64,000 bases of DNA from Bacteroidetes bacterium UBA4416 (GTDB lineage: Bacteria > Bacteroidota > Bacteroidia > B-17B0 > Aurantibacillaceae), in contig DGQK01000024.1 of NCBI GenBank assembly GCA_002390745.1, positions 62,747 through 126,746 of the forward strand, given 5' to 3'. The notes under the pieces were generated by a model, which searched no databases, had not been told where the DNA came from, and saw nothing but the letters and a program-made list of their open reading frames with translations. Numbering within the stretch: position 1 is the stretch's first letter; each line of letters opens with the position of its first letter. This document shows, piece after piece, positions 18,367 to 26,988 of this stretch. The translations under genes and the position numbers were made by a program.

Positions 18367-19521
18367 ATGCGCTTTCTCTCTGCCACCCGTATTTTTTCAG
18401 GAAAAGAATTCCTCAGCGATTCTACAGTGCTGGTTCTCAATACCCGCGGGCAGATCGAAGACCTGCTCCCGGCAGGCAGCATCGAGGCCGGCCGCCTTGA
18501 GCACCACGAGGGCATTTTGCTGCCGGGCTTTATCAATACGCATTGCCACCTGGAGCTCAGCCACCTCAAAGATCGCATCGCACGGCATACAGGCATCGTC
18601 GATTTCGGCCTGGCCGTGATCCGTCAGCGCAACGCTGTGCCCGAAGAGGAGCAGCTGGAGCTGATGCAGCAGGCCGACCGCGAGATGGCTGCCAGTGGCA
18701 TTGTGGCCGTAGGCGACATCAGCAACAACGCCCTTTCCGCAAGCGTCAAACAAGCCTCATCCCTTTATTACCATAGCTTTGTGGAGCTCATTGCGCTGAA
18801 CCCGGAGAGGGCGGAACAGGTATTCGGAGCAGGCAAAACTATCCTGGAAGCCTTCCGCCGGGCCGGCCTGGCAGCCTCCCTGGCACCTCATGCCCCCTAT
18901 AGCTGCTCCAAAGAGCTTATCCGGCTCATCACCGGATACGACCACAGCCAGGGGCTGCCAACGAGCATTCACAACCAGGAAAGCAAGGCCGAGAACGATT
19001 TCTTTATACATAAAACCGGCGATTACCTTCGCTTATATGAAAGCCTTGGGCTGCCGATCGATTATTTTGCAGCCAGCGGGAAGAGTAGCCTACAAACCGT
19101 TTTAGAAACCTTTCAAAAAGACGCAGGGACTTTACTGGTCCACAACAGCTTCTCGGACCGCAGCGACGTGCATGCGGCTCAAAAGACCTTAAATAAGCTA
19201 TTCTGGTGCCTCTGCCCCAATGCCAATCTCTATATTGAGAACACGCTGCCTGATGCAGGGCTTTTGATATCGGAGAACTGCACGCTCACGCTAGGCACAG
19301 ACAGCCTTGCCAGCAATTCGGGACTTTCCATCCTGGCAGAGATCCTAACGCTGCAGCAGCACTTCCCGCAGATCGCACCGGAAGCACTATTAAAGGCGGC
19401 TACCTGGAACGGTGCGCGGTTCCTGGGAATTGAAGAACATTACGGCTCCCTCGAAAAAGGAAAATCACCCGGCATCAATGTTATTGACCCGGTAAGAGGC
19501 ACCGTGAAACCATTAGCTTAG
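18367..19521 (+). CDS. Amidohydrolase-family deaminase/hydrolase
   Basis: A 384-residue metal-dependent hydrolase of the cytosine deaminase/SAH deaminase/chlorohydrolase branch. Metal ligands are seen as His59 and His61 (NTHCHLELSHL), a later His in HAPYSC/IHNQESKAEND, HNSFSD, and the Asp of LGTDSLASN. Its shape is compatible with aminofutalosine deaminase of the futalosine menaquinone route, but no other mqn gene is in the window, so the substrate stays open. It is divergent from rlmN and its 3' end overlaps the convergent SiaB-like gene by 9 bases. Confidence 0.8.
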   Translation: MRFLSATRIFSGKEFLSDSTVLVLNTRGQIEDLLPAGSIEAGRLEHHEGILLPGFINTHCHLELSHLKDRIARHTGIVDFGLAVIRQRNAVPEEEQLELMQQADREMAASGIVAVGDISNNALSASVKQASSLYYHSFVELIALNPERAEQVFGAGKTILEAFRRAGLAASLAPHAPYSCSKELIRLITGYDHSQGLPTSIHNQESKAENDFFIHKTGDYLRLYESLGLPIDYFAASGKSSLQTVLETFQKDAGTLLVHNSFSDRSDVHAAQKTLNKLFWCLCPNANLYIENTLPDAGLLISENCTLTLGTDSLASNSGLSILAEILTLQQHFPQIAPEALLKAATWNGARFLGIEEHYGSLEKGKSPGINVIDPVRGTVKPLA

Positions 19522-20088
19522 GTTCACCGACGAAACGAGGGTGAAGAGGGAGTACGTATCGTTGATCTTCTGGAATTCTGTTTTCAGCTTATTGCCGCTT
19601 TTCATGCCAATGGTGATAAAACCGAGGCCGGCTCCGCCCTTGTCGCTCATGGTGTTATTCTCGAGATGCTCCAGGTAATAGGCTTTCAGGGCCTTTTCAT
19701 CATCGAAGGAGTTGATGGTATCGATCTGCTTTTCGAGGGCCGGGATAGAATCATTGGTGACCAGGTTGGCAGAAACCACGTTTATCTTTTCGCCGTTCCT
19801 GGCAAGAATAAAGAAATTGTATTGATGCCCTTCGGCATTCCTGTGGCCGTGAATGAGCATATTCTGAAGCGTTTCCACGCTGATAAAGAAAATCTTTTTT
19901 AAGGGGCCTTTAGGGATCTCGAGCTCGGCTACTTTCGACTCCACGCTTTCCTCGATGCTGGAAATAACGCTTTGAGACAACTCTCCATGATGCGACAAAA
20001 GAACAGATTGATCCTGCTCGTATTGTTTCATCAGGCTTTCATACGCTGCCTTTACAAACTGTCCTTCGTTATTTGTGTCTATACCCAA
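19513..20088 (-). CDS. SiaB/DUF6272-family protein kinase-like protein
   Basis: A 191-residue protein matching the SiaB-like DUF6272 family: SVESKVAELE, KKIFFISVETLQNMLIHG (the N-box-like helix of a GHKL ATPase), ILARNGEKINVVSANLV and SDKGGAGLGFI (G-box-like glycine loop). Family members act as partner-switch kinases next to SiaC-type proteins in Pseudomonas; no SiaA, SiaC or diguanylate cyclase gene is nearby. The start is taken as TTG 20088; ATG 20031 is an alternative that trims 19 residues. It follows the deoxynucleoside kinase by 3 bases. Confidence 0.75.
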   Translation of the reverse strand: MGIDTNNEGQFVKAAYESLMKQYEQDQSVLLSHHGELSQSVISSIEESVESKVAELEIPKGPLKKIFFISVETLQNMLIHGHRNAEGHQYNFFILARNGEKINVVSANLVTNDSIPALEKQIDTINSFDDEKALKAYYLEHLENNTMSDKGGAGLGFITIGMKSGNKLKTEFQKINDTYSLFTLVSSVNLS

Positions 20089-20091
20089 ATC

Positions 20092-20709
20092 TTATTTGAA
20101 TAATCCGTTTACCTCTGCGTCTATCATCCTCAGCACTTTTCCAAGATCTTCCTTGTTTTCCGAAAAATTGATCTCGTCGATGTCAACGATCAGCAATTTA
20201 CCACCTTCATAGGTTGAGATCCAGGCCTCGTAACGCTCGTTGAGGCGCTTCAAATAATCTAAACGGATGGAGTTCTCATAATCACGGCCGCGTTTCTGGA
20301 TCTGCTTTACCAATGTAGGAACGGAGGCGCGCAGGTAGATGATCAGGTCCGGTGCTTTCACAAGGCTGTCCATCAATTTAAAAAGGCTGAAATAGTTCTC
20401 GTAATCGCGGGTGGTCATCAGGCCCATTGCGTGCAGATTCGGCGCAAAAATATAGGCATCTTCGTAAATTGTCCTGTCCTGAACCACTTTCTGCTTGCCC
20501 TGACGGATTTCCTGTACCTGGCCGAAACGTGAATTTAGAAAGTAAACCTGCAGATTGAATGACCAGCGCTGCATATCATCGTAAAAATCGTTCAGGTAAG
20601 GATTATCATCAGCATCCTCATAATGAGGGGTCCATTTATAATGTTTAGCCAATAATGATGTTAATGTTGTTTTCCCTGAACCGATATTTCCGGCAATCGC
20701 TATGTGCAT
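20092..20709 (-). CDS. Deoxynucleoside kinase
   Basis: A 205-residue dNK-family enzyme phosphorylating deoxynucleosides for salvage. The P-loop AGNIGSGKTTL is at residues 6-16, followed by the ED substrate motif (HYEDADDNPYL), a DRT motif (VQDRTIYEDA) and a lid with RGRDYE. The sequence does not fix the preference for dA, dG or dC. It heads a two-gene unit with the SiaB-like gene; an untranslated, A/T-rich region of about 100 bases lies upstream. Confidence 0.93.
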   Translation of the reverse strand: MHIAIAGNIGSGKTTLTSLLAKHYKWTPHYEDADDNPYLNDFYDDMQRWSFNLQVYFLNSRFGQVQEIRQGKQKVVQDRTIYEDAYIFAPNLHAMGLMTTRDYENYFSLFKLMDSLVKAPDLIIYLRASVPTLVKQIQKRGRDYENSIRLDYLKRLNERYEAWISTYEGGKLLIVDIDEINFSENKEDLGKVLRMIDAEVNGLFK

Positions 20710-20812
20710 AAAATCTCTTCTCTAAATTATCAGTTTATAATATACTAAGATACGGCTTTCCGTAATTATACAAAATTTTTTTTCTTTTTTTTTCGGAAAT
20801 GTTAAATTTCCA

Positions 20813-22045
20813 TCATTTCACTGCACCCAGCGAAATATAAGGGTTGTATTTGGTAATGACCTGCTTTGTATCATGAAATGCTTCTTCCATTTTCTGACGG
20901 TGTCCCGCGTTCAGGTACGATGGCAGACGGCTTGTATCGGCATACCATTCTGCCGGAAAAATGACGTGCATTTTCTTCCCGCCGTCGCCCCTGTATACCC
21001 AGGTTGGAATAAAGCTCGATGCCTTGTAGGAGGTGTGTTGCTTTGTGTGATTTTTCTGCACGATGAGCTTGAGGATCACGCCGGCATCGGTGTAGCGCCA
21101 GTATTGATTCGATAAAAAATTGCCGAGGGAATAGGCAATGAACACCGAGTCTTTTCTCTGCTCCGAGTACATCACCTTGGTAGGGCCAACCATGTGTGGG
21201 TGCGCGCCGATCACCAGTGCCGCACCTGCCTGCAAAGCAAAGCGCACCGCATCTTTCTGCGACTGCGTTGGCTCCACCACATTCTCCACTCCCATGTGGT
21301 AAAACACCAGTACCATGTCTGCGCCCTTGCCCGTAGCGGATTTCACCGCAGCCGTCACACCTGCGGAATCGATCACATTGAGCATGTACTTATGATCAGA
21401 GGAAGGGTACGAACCGTTAGTACCATACGTGTAGTTAAGAATGGCCAGCCGGATGCCTTTGAGGTTGAGGATGCGCATCGAATCGTGATCGCGCTGGTTG
21501 AGGTAGGTGCCTGCATAGCCCAGGCCCTGCTCTTTGATAACCTGTATTGTCCTCAGCAGGCCTGCTTCACGTGTATCCATGCTATGGTTATTGGCAGTCA
21601 CCAGAAAGTCGAAGCCTGCATCCCTGATGGCTTTGCAGTAAGCATCCGGCGAATTGAATGCAGGATAGCCGGCATAAGGCTGCCCGCTGCCGGCAAAGGT
21701 GGTTTCGAGGTTCCCGATGGTGAGATCGGCATCCTGCAGATAAGGTTTGACGTAGGCGAAGCTTGGCGAAAAGCCATAATCCCCGGACTTAAGGCGGGCA
21801 TTGTTGGTTTGGGGCAGATGGCACATTAGGTCGCCCACCAGGTTAATGCTCAGTTCTGTCACAGAATCCTTCGGCGGCGGAATATACACGGGTATTTCGG
21901 GTTTTCCCGGAGAGGTTTTTTCTATAGGAGCGCTTACCGTTGGCTGCTGCTCAGGCACGGTGGTTTCGGTTTTCCGGGGTGTTTTGCAGGTATAAACAAG
22001 CGCCAGGGCTGCGCCCAGCATCACGATGTAAACTCCTTTAGGCAT
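20813..22045 (-). CDS. CapA-family (PGA_cap) metallophosphatase-like lipoprotein
   Basis: A 410-residue exported protein with a hydrophobic N-terminus and Cys20 (VYTC), a weak lipobox, then a proline/threonine-rich linker to about residue 65. The CapA/PgsA calcineurin-like fold shows as NLVGDLMCH, GNLETTFAG, FLVTANNHSMD, HMGVE, GAHPHMV and AYSLGNFLSNQ. In bacilli CapA takes part in poly-gamma-glutamate export; no capB/capC homologue is nearby, so a general periplasmic phosphodiesterase or capsule role is equally possible. It overlaps the upstream epimerase gene by 8 bases. Confidence 0.9.
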   Translation of the reverse strand: MPKGVYIVMLGAALALVYTCKTPRKTETTVPEQQPTVSAPIEKTSPGKPEIPVYIPPPKDSVTELSINLVGDLMCHLPQTNNARLKSGDYGFSPSFAYVKPYLQDADLTIGNLETTFAGSGQPYAGYPAFNSPDAYCKAIRDAGFDFLVTANNHSMDTREAGLLRTIQVIKEQGLGYAGTYLNQRDHDSMRILNLKGIRLAILNYTYGTNGSYPSSDHKYMLNVIDSAGVTAAVKSATGKGADMVLVFYHMGVENVVEPTQSQKDAVRFALQAGAALVIGAHPHMVGPTKVMYSEQRKDSVFIAYSLGNFLSNQYWRYTDAGVILKLIVQKNHTKQHTSYKASSFIPTWVYRGDGGKKMHVIFPAEWYADTSRLPSYLNAGHRQKMEEAFHDTKQVITKYNPYISLGAVK

Positions 22046-23060
22046 GGGGTGTTTGTTCTTTCAAATATGTATTGCAAACGAATGCGACGGTTTCGTGCAA
22101 GGGCTCAAAGCGGTAATCCAGCGTTTCCCTGATCCGGGCATTGTTAAAGGTGTTTTTTGCGAGGCCCGCGTGCATGGTGGCTTTGGTAAGCACGCGTTCT
22201 TTCCCGGTGAATGCCGAGCGCAGCGCATCGAGCCAGAGGCCCAGCCTCAGCATAAGCTTTCCTGCTTCGATGGATGGCTCTTTGTTACCAAACGCTTTAT
22301 GGAGCCGCGAGAGCAAGTCGCGAAAGGTATAGTTGTGCGCTGTGAGCACAAAACGCTTATTGAAGACGTGCCGTTCCGTCAGGCCGATCATACAGGCCGC
22401 CGTGTCTGTGGCGGAAATAGCGGCACTCGATCCCTCGGTGTAAAAAGCGGTCCCTTTGTAACAGGTACTCACGAGCTTACCGGAGCTTTGTTCCCAAAAA
22501 CCGGGACCGAGCACCAGCCCGGGATTCACGATCACAGCATTCAGTCCTTCTTCCATACCCCGCCATACTTCGCGCTCACCATTGTATTTGCTGATGGCAT
22601 AATCGCTGGCATCGGGCGACGATTTCCAGTAGACCGACTCATCGATGTTGGTGCTGATATCCGGGTTTTGCAGAGTAGCGATGGAGCTTACATGGCAAAA
22701 GGCTTTCACCGGTTTTTCGAGGCAGGCATTCACCATGTTGGCGGTACCGGTCGCATTTACCCTGTGCATTTGCTCACGGTCTTTGGCATCAAAGGATACA
22801 AAACCCGCGCAATGGTAGACCGTTTCGATGCCGCTTTCCAGCACATCCAGAATGGAATAAATATCCATAATATCGGCGTCTACCCAGCGGATGCGGCTGA
22901 AGAGCTCCTGGTAATCGGGTGTATAGTAGCTGAACAGGCGCCTGGTCTTCGCAATATCACTGCCTGAGCGCTTAATGGCAGTCACGGGCTTATTCTGTTG
23001 CAGAAGCTGAAGGGCTACATGCGCCCCGATCAATCCTGTGGCTCCCGTGATTAGGTTCAT
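22038..23060 (-). CDS. NAD(P)-dependent epimerase/dehydratase-family protein
   Basis: Extended SDR of 340 residues. The cofactor loop is TGATGLIG at residues 5-12; the catalytic YxxxK is in DYAISKYNGE, with Ser in HVSSIA. The pattern (AGFVSFDAKDRE, NATGTANMV, NPGLVLGPGFW) resembles the 3-beta-HSD/dihydroflavonol reductase branch of extended SDRs more than sugar epimerases. Substrate is unknown. It is the middle gene of a minus-strand run with the PAP2-like gene 12 bases upstream and CapA overlapping downstream. Confidence 0.88.
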   Translation of the reverse strand: MNLITGATGLIGAHVALQLLQQNKPVTAIKRSGSDIAKTRRLFSYYTPDYQELFSRIRWVDADIMDIYSILDVLESGIETVYHCAGFVSFDAKDREQMHRVNATGTANMVNACLEKPVKAFCHVSSIATLQNPDISTNIDESVYWKSSPDASDYAISKYNGEREVWRGMEEGLNAVIVNPGLVLGPGFWEQSSGKLVSTCYKGTAFYTEGSSAAISATDTAACMIGLTERHVFNKRFVLTAHNYTFRDLLSRLHKAFGNKEPSIEAGKLMLRLGLWLDALRSAFTGKERVLTKATMHAGLAKNTFNNARIRETLDYRFEPLHETVAFVCNTYLKEQTPHA

Positions 23061-23072
23061 AAATGCTTATCT

Positions 23073-23705
23073 CTAAGCAAATGTAAGGCTTTGCGTTAAA
23101 AAAAGTAAGGAAAACTGCATGAAGCAGCCAAAAATAAAACCGGCATAAACCTGGTTCGGCGTATGGGCATTGAGGAAGAGCCTCGAAAAGCCGATAAGGC
23201 CGGCCAGGAGCAGACAAAGCGAAAGGACCGCAAACACCGGCATCTGCAGCACCCAGCCCAAAGCCAGCATAATGCCCACCAGGCCGCCGACGCCGATCAT
23301 ATGTGCGCTGATCTGCCACCACAGATGGATGATGGCCGCCGATAAAATGCAAAGGCCGCCCCCGAGAATAAAAAGCTTGATGGCAGGCCATACGCTGAGG
23401 TCATAGATCATGTAATAGAGCCCGAAATAGCATATGGATGTCATGATCAGCGGGAAGATGCGCTCGCGCCTGTTCTCCAGCTTCATGGAGCTGATGTAGT
23501 TGAGCTTGTATAGGATGAGCATATTGAGCGCCGGCAACAACACCGTAAAGGCAAATACCGTAACGGTAATGGCAAGCTTCATCTTAAGAGGCGTAAACAC
23601 ATAGTAAATACTTCCTGTCATCCCGAAAAACACCAACAGGCATCCATAAGTAGCCGTGAGCAGCGGGTGAAATAAATAAGAGATAAACGTGGCCAGGTTT
23701 TTCAT
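23073..23705 (-). CDS. PAP2-superfamily-like membrane protein
   Basis: A 210-residue polytopic protein with about six hydrophobic segments, starting at ATG 23705 (the frame extends 20 hydrophilic residues upstream into the receptor gene, judged spurious). PAP2 phosphatase landmarks are partly kept: K-x6-R (KLENRRER), an SAHM in place of PSGH, and SR-x5-H (SRLFLNAH), but the Asp that normally follows this His by four residues is Gln. It may act on a lipid-linked phosphate or be inactive. It starts 4 bases after the outer-membrane receptor stop. Confidence 0.75.
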   Translation of the reverse strand: MKNLATFISYLFHPLLTATYGCLLVFFGMTGSIYYVFTPLKMKLAITVTVFAFTVLLPALNMLILYKLNYISSMKLENRRERIFPLIMTSICYFGLYYMIYDLSVWPAIKLFILGGGLCILSAAIIHLWWQISAHMIGVGGLVGIMLALGWVLQMPVFAVLSLCLLLAGLIGFSRLFLNAHTPNQVYAGFIFGCFMQFSLLFLTQSLTFA

Positions 23706-23709
23706 AAGG

Positions 23710-26151
23710 TTAATTTTTTTGCAAACGTCCGCTCTCCTGCTCATTACTGTGCTTTTCCTCGACACGGATATTCATTTTTCCGAATTTATAGCTCAAAGTT
23801 AATCTAAATCTCCGGGTATCGTCCCTGGAATTAAAGGTATAATACTGATTTCCGAAATCGTAGGTCGAGCGACTGATGTCAGTGTAAAACATATCCATGA
23901 ACTGGAACATGACATTGAAATTCCCGTTTGCAAACGCCTTCTTAACCCCAAAGTCGCAGCTGCCGTTTGCCTTATTGTAATTGGGCCCCTGCCGGTTGGG
24001 CGCGTTGTAATGGCCGGTTAATTGAATTTTAAAATTCTTTGGAAGCACAAAATCATGGTTCATATAAATGTTAGCGGAAACCGCTTCGGTATGGAGCGCT
24101 GCGCCTTCAATCTTACTGTTGAACGATACATAAAACAGGTTCAATGAAAATTCGGCATTCCACCATTGCCTGATTTGCTTTTGCAAAAACAGGTTGTAGT
24201 ACATGTAGCTGGCCTTATCAAGATTAACCTGCGTAAAAGTGGTCACTTTGGTGCTATCGTTCTGATAAGAAATACCGGTAAACACATTGGTCATATACGC
24301 ATAGCCAACGCTGTTCGTCATCCATTGATTATATACATGTACGAAGTCGAAATTGTCGCTGTACTGAGGGTTCAGGTAAGGGTTTCCGGCCCCGACGGCA
24401 TATTGATCCTCGAACCGCCTGAAGGGATTAAGCTGCGAATAATCAGGCCTGTCGAGCCTCCTGCCATAATTGAACTGAATCGTGTGCTTAGCGCTGAGCT
24501 GGTAATCAAACGATACGTTCGGAAAAAAATTCAGGTAGCTCCTGGTAAGCTTAAAGCCATTGGTGAGGCTGCTTCCTGTGATCTCCGTGTGCTCCGCCCG
24601 CACACCGAAACCCAGGCTTCCTTTTTTAAATTCTTTTCTGAAATTAAGATAGCCGGCAAGCAAGGTTTCATTGTAGCGATAGTTATTGGAGAAGCTCGTA
24701 TCCGGATAATAGATGCCAGTGACCGTGTCCTGCCGGTTAAATAAAAAATCGGTTTTATTGTTAACGAAGGTGGCTTTAGCTCCAACTTCCAATAAGCACG
24801 AAGGCTTCAGGTATTTTTGAAAATCAAGCTTCTGTGTGAAGATACCGATGTTGCCCTTGTTCGTGGATGTATAGACCTGTGAAGGCCTGGCACCGGTATC
24901 GTCGTTCTTTAAAAACACCGACTCGCTTTTCCGGTCGGAAGTATTCTTGAAATCGGTATAATCAACCGACAAGCTCAGGTTGGTGCCAAGCGTATCGAAT
25001 TTATGCTCGGCGTTGAAATTATACGCCGGATTGGTCCATATGGCTTTTTCGTCCGTTACATAATGGTAATGGTCAAAACCGAGGTCGTTGTAGCCGTTAA
25101 TAGCCACATAGCCATGCTCAACCGGCCGCGTATTATTGATGGTATTAGCCACCGAAAGCCCGATGGTCGTTTGCTTTGTCAGGGCGTAATCGGCACCTGT
25201 TTTTCCGGCAATGTATTTACGCAGGTTCTCATGATCGCCGGTATGGTCGAACAGGGTGGTATTTCCCTGGTAGGTAACAGCTTTATGATAATCGTAGCGG
25301 TCGTAAAATGTTTTGTACATCGGGTTGATGTTACTGAACACCGTGAGCTTATTGGATTTAAAGTTCAGCGTAGCATAGATAGAGTTGCCAAAGCGCTGGC
25401 CCATCCCCGGATTGTAAGTGATGCTGCCGCTATAGCCCTTCGAGTTTACTTTTTTAGTGACCAGGTTGATGATACCCGCATTTCCTTCGGCATCGTATTT
25501 TACAGGAGGACTTTTGATGACTTCTATTTTGCTGAGCTGGTCGGCCGACATGGCACTCATCATCGCTACCAGCTGCTCCATCGACACCTGTTGCATGCGC
25601 CCGTCTATCATGATGCGGACACCCTGCTTGCCTGAGATGGAAATGTTGTTTTTGTTATCCACCGTCACACCGGGGATCCGCTTTAAAATGTCGAGGACTG
25701 TATTGCCAGAGGCCATGATGCTGTTTTCCACGTTCATCACCGTCATCCCGTTTTTGAATTCGATCACTTTTTGGATGGCCGTCACAGAAACTTCAGCCAG
25801 GCTTAGGCCGGAAGAGCGCATGGCAAAAGGGGGAAGACTTATTACAGAAGTGCTGTCAAGCCTCAACACTCCGCTGTATTGCATTGCGTAACCCACGGAG
25901 AAAAACTTCAGCAGGTAGGTTCCGCTTTGGAGCGTTTCAAAAGCGTAATGCCCCTCCCCGTCGCTGATCGTTCCCTTTACCTGCGCGCTGTCGGCGGCAT
26001 TGAGCAAGGCGATGCTCACAAAGGGGAAAGCGGCTCCTGTGCTATCGGTAACAAGCCCTGCGACCTTACTCTGTGCTTCCAGGGAAGCACAGAAAAAACA
26101 CGCCATCAGGACGGTGAAAAGCCTTCGGAGGGGAGAAAAGTACCGGCGCAC
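23710..26151 (-). CDS. TonB-dependent-receptor-like outer-membrane beta-barrel protein
   Basis: An 813-residue protein beginning at GTG 26151, with a signal peptide ending near ASLEAQ (residue 27). A carboxypeptidase-regulatory-like beta-sandwich follows (about 28-115), then a plug domain (about 120-215, with LDILKRIPGVTV and YDAEGNAGIINLVTKK) and an outer-membrane barrel of the OMP_b-brl_3 type. No TonB box is evident by eye. In Bacteroidota such proteins import or bind nutrients; no SusD partner is adjacent, so the ligand is unknown. Transcription is divergent from gldF across 96 bases. Confidence 0.9.
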   Translation of the reverse strand: MRRYFSPLRRLFTVLMACFFCASLEAQSKVAGLVTDSTGAAFPFVSIALLNAADSAQVKGTISDGEGHYAFETLQSGTYLLKFFSVGYAMQYSGVLRLDSTSVISLPPFAMRSSGLSLAEVSVTAIQKVIEFKNGMTVMNVENSIMASGNTVLDILKRIPGVTVDNKNNISISGKQGVRIMIDGRMQQVSMEQLVAMMSAMSADQLSKIEVIKSPPVKYDAEGNAGIINLVTKKVNSKGYSGSITYNPGMGQRFGNSIYATLNFKSNKLTVFSNINPMYKTFYDRYDYHKAVTYQGNTTLFDHTGDHENLRKYIAGKTGADYALTKQTTIGLSVANTINNTRPVEHGYVAINGYNDLGFDHYHYVTDEKAIWTNPAYNFNAEHKFDTLGTNLSLSVDYTDFKNTSDRKSESVFLKNDDTGARPSQVYTSTNKGNIGIFTQKLDFQKYLKPSCLLEVGAKATFVNNKTDFLFNRQDTVTGIYYPDTSFSNNYRYNETLLAGYLNFRKEFKKGSLGFGVRAEHTEITGSSLTNGFKLTRSYLNFFPNVSFDYQLSAKHTIQFNYGRRLDRPDYSQLNPFRRFEDQYAVGAGNPYLNPQYSDNFDFVHVYNQWMTNSVGYAYMTNVFTGISYQNDSTKVTTFTQVNLDKASYMYYNLFLQKQIRQWWNAEFSLNLFYVSFNSKIEGAALHTEAVSANIYMNHDFVLPKNFKIQLTGHYNAPNRQGPNYNKANGSCDFGVKKAFANGNFNVMFQFMDMFYTDISRSTYDFGNQYYTFNSRDDTRRFRLTLSYKFGKMNIRVEEKHSNEQESGRLQKN

Positions 26152-26231
26152 AAAAACAATGGAAATATGTAAAATTAAACTAATTTTTGGTTCCGCCTGC
26201 CTGATCGGTAGCTTATTTTAAAATCTATTGC

Positions 26232-26239
26232 TATTTTTG
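26232..26239 (+). promoter_or_regulatory. -7 box (TATTTTTG) of gldF
   Basis: TAnnTTTG match ending 8 bases before the gldF ATG; the leader would be nearly absent, as at gltX. Confidence 0.45.
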
Positions 26240-26247
26240 AGATCTGT

Positions 26248-26988
26248 ATGTTTACTTTACTGGTAAAAGAAATACGTAGCTTCCTGAGCTCCCTGATCGG
26301 CTATATCGCCATCGGTGTTTTCATCACCGGCATTGGTACCTTTATGTGGTTGGTCCCTACCGAAAGTGCCGGCTCCAACATTCTCGACAATGGCTTTGCC
26401 AACATCGACCCCTTATTCATCCTCGCACCCTGGGTCTACCTGTTCCTGATCCCGGCCATTACCATGCGCAGCTTCTCGGAAGAAAAGAAAACAGGAACCA
26501 TTGAATTGCTGCTCACGCGCCCGTTGACGGAAATGCAAATCGTGATGGCCAAATACCTGGCCGGCGTGATCCTGGTGCTGGTGTCCCTGCTGCCTACACT
26601 CATTTATTTCTATTCGGTATACCAGCTGGGCTATCCGAAAGGCAATATCGACACCGGCGGCATGTGGGGCTCTTACATCGGGCTCCTGTTCCTGGGAGCA
26701 GGCTTTGTGGCAGTAGGCACTTTTGCTTCCGCGGTTTCCGAAAACCAGGTGATTGCTTTTATCATGGCCCTCCTGCTCTGCTTTATTACCTACATCGGTT
26801 TCGACTTTATTTCTTCATCCGGCATCTTCGGCAAGTACGATGCGCTTGTGAAAGGCATCGGCATGAACGACCACTACATGAGCATGAGCCGTGGCGTGAT
26901 CGACACCCGGGATGTGATCTACTTTGTGAGCATCATCGCTTTCTTTAACCTGTTGTCCAAACTCGTATTACAAAGCAGAAAATGGTAG
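26248..26988 (+). CDS. gldF: Gliding-motility-type ABC transporter permease GldF
   Basis: ABC-2 permease of 246 residues with six hydrophobic segments and the coupling motif MRSFSEEKKTGTIELLLTRP that contacts the ATPase. GldF works with GldG and the ATPase GldA; gldA is not in the window. The complex is needed for gliding in Flavobacterium johnsoniae but is also found in non-gliding Bacteroidota, so motility cannot be concluded. The stop overlaps gldG by 7 bases. Confidence 0.93.
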   Translation: MFTLLVKEIRSFLSSLIGYIAIGVFITGIGTFMWLVPTESAGSNILDNGFANIDPLFILAPWVYLFLIPAITMRSFSEEKKTGTIELLLTRPLTEMQIVMAKYLAGVILVLVSLLPTLIYFYSVYQLGYPKGNIDTGGMWGSYIGLLFLGAGFVAVGTFASAVSENQVIAFIMALLLCFITYIGFDFISSSGIFGKYDALVKGIGMNDHYMSMSRGVIDTRDVIYFVSIIAFFNLLSKLVLQSRKW

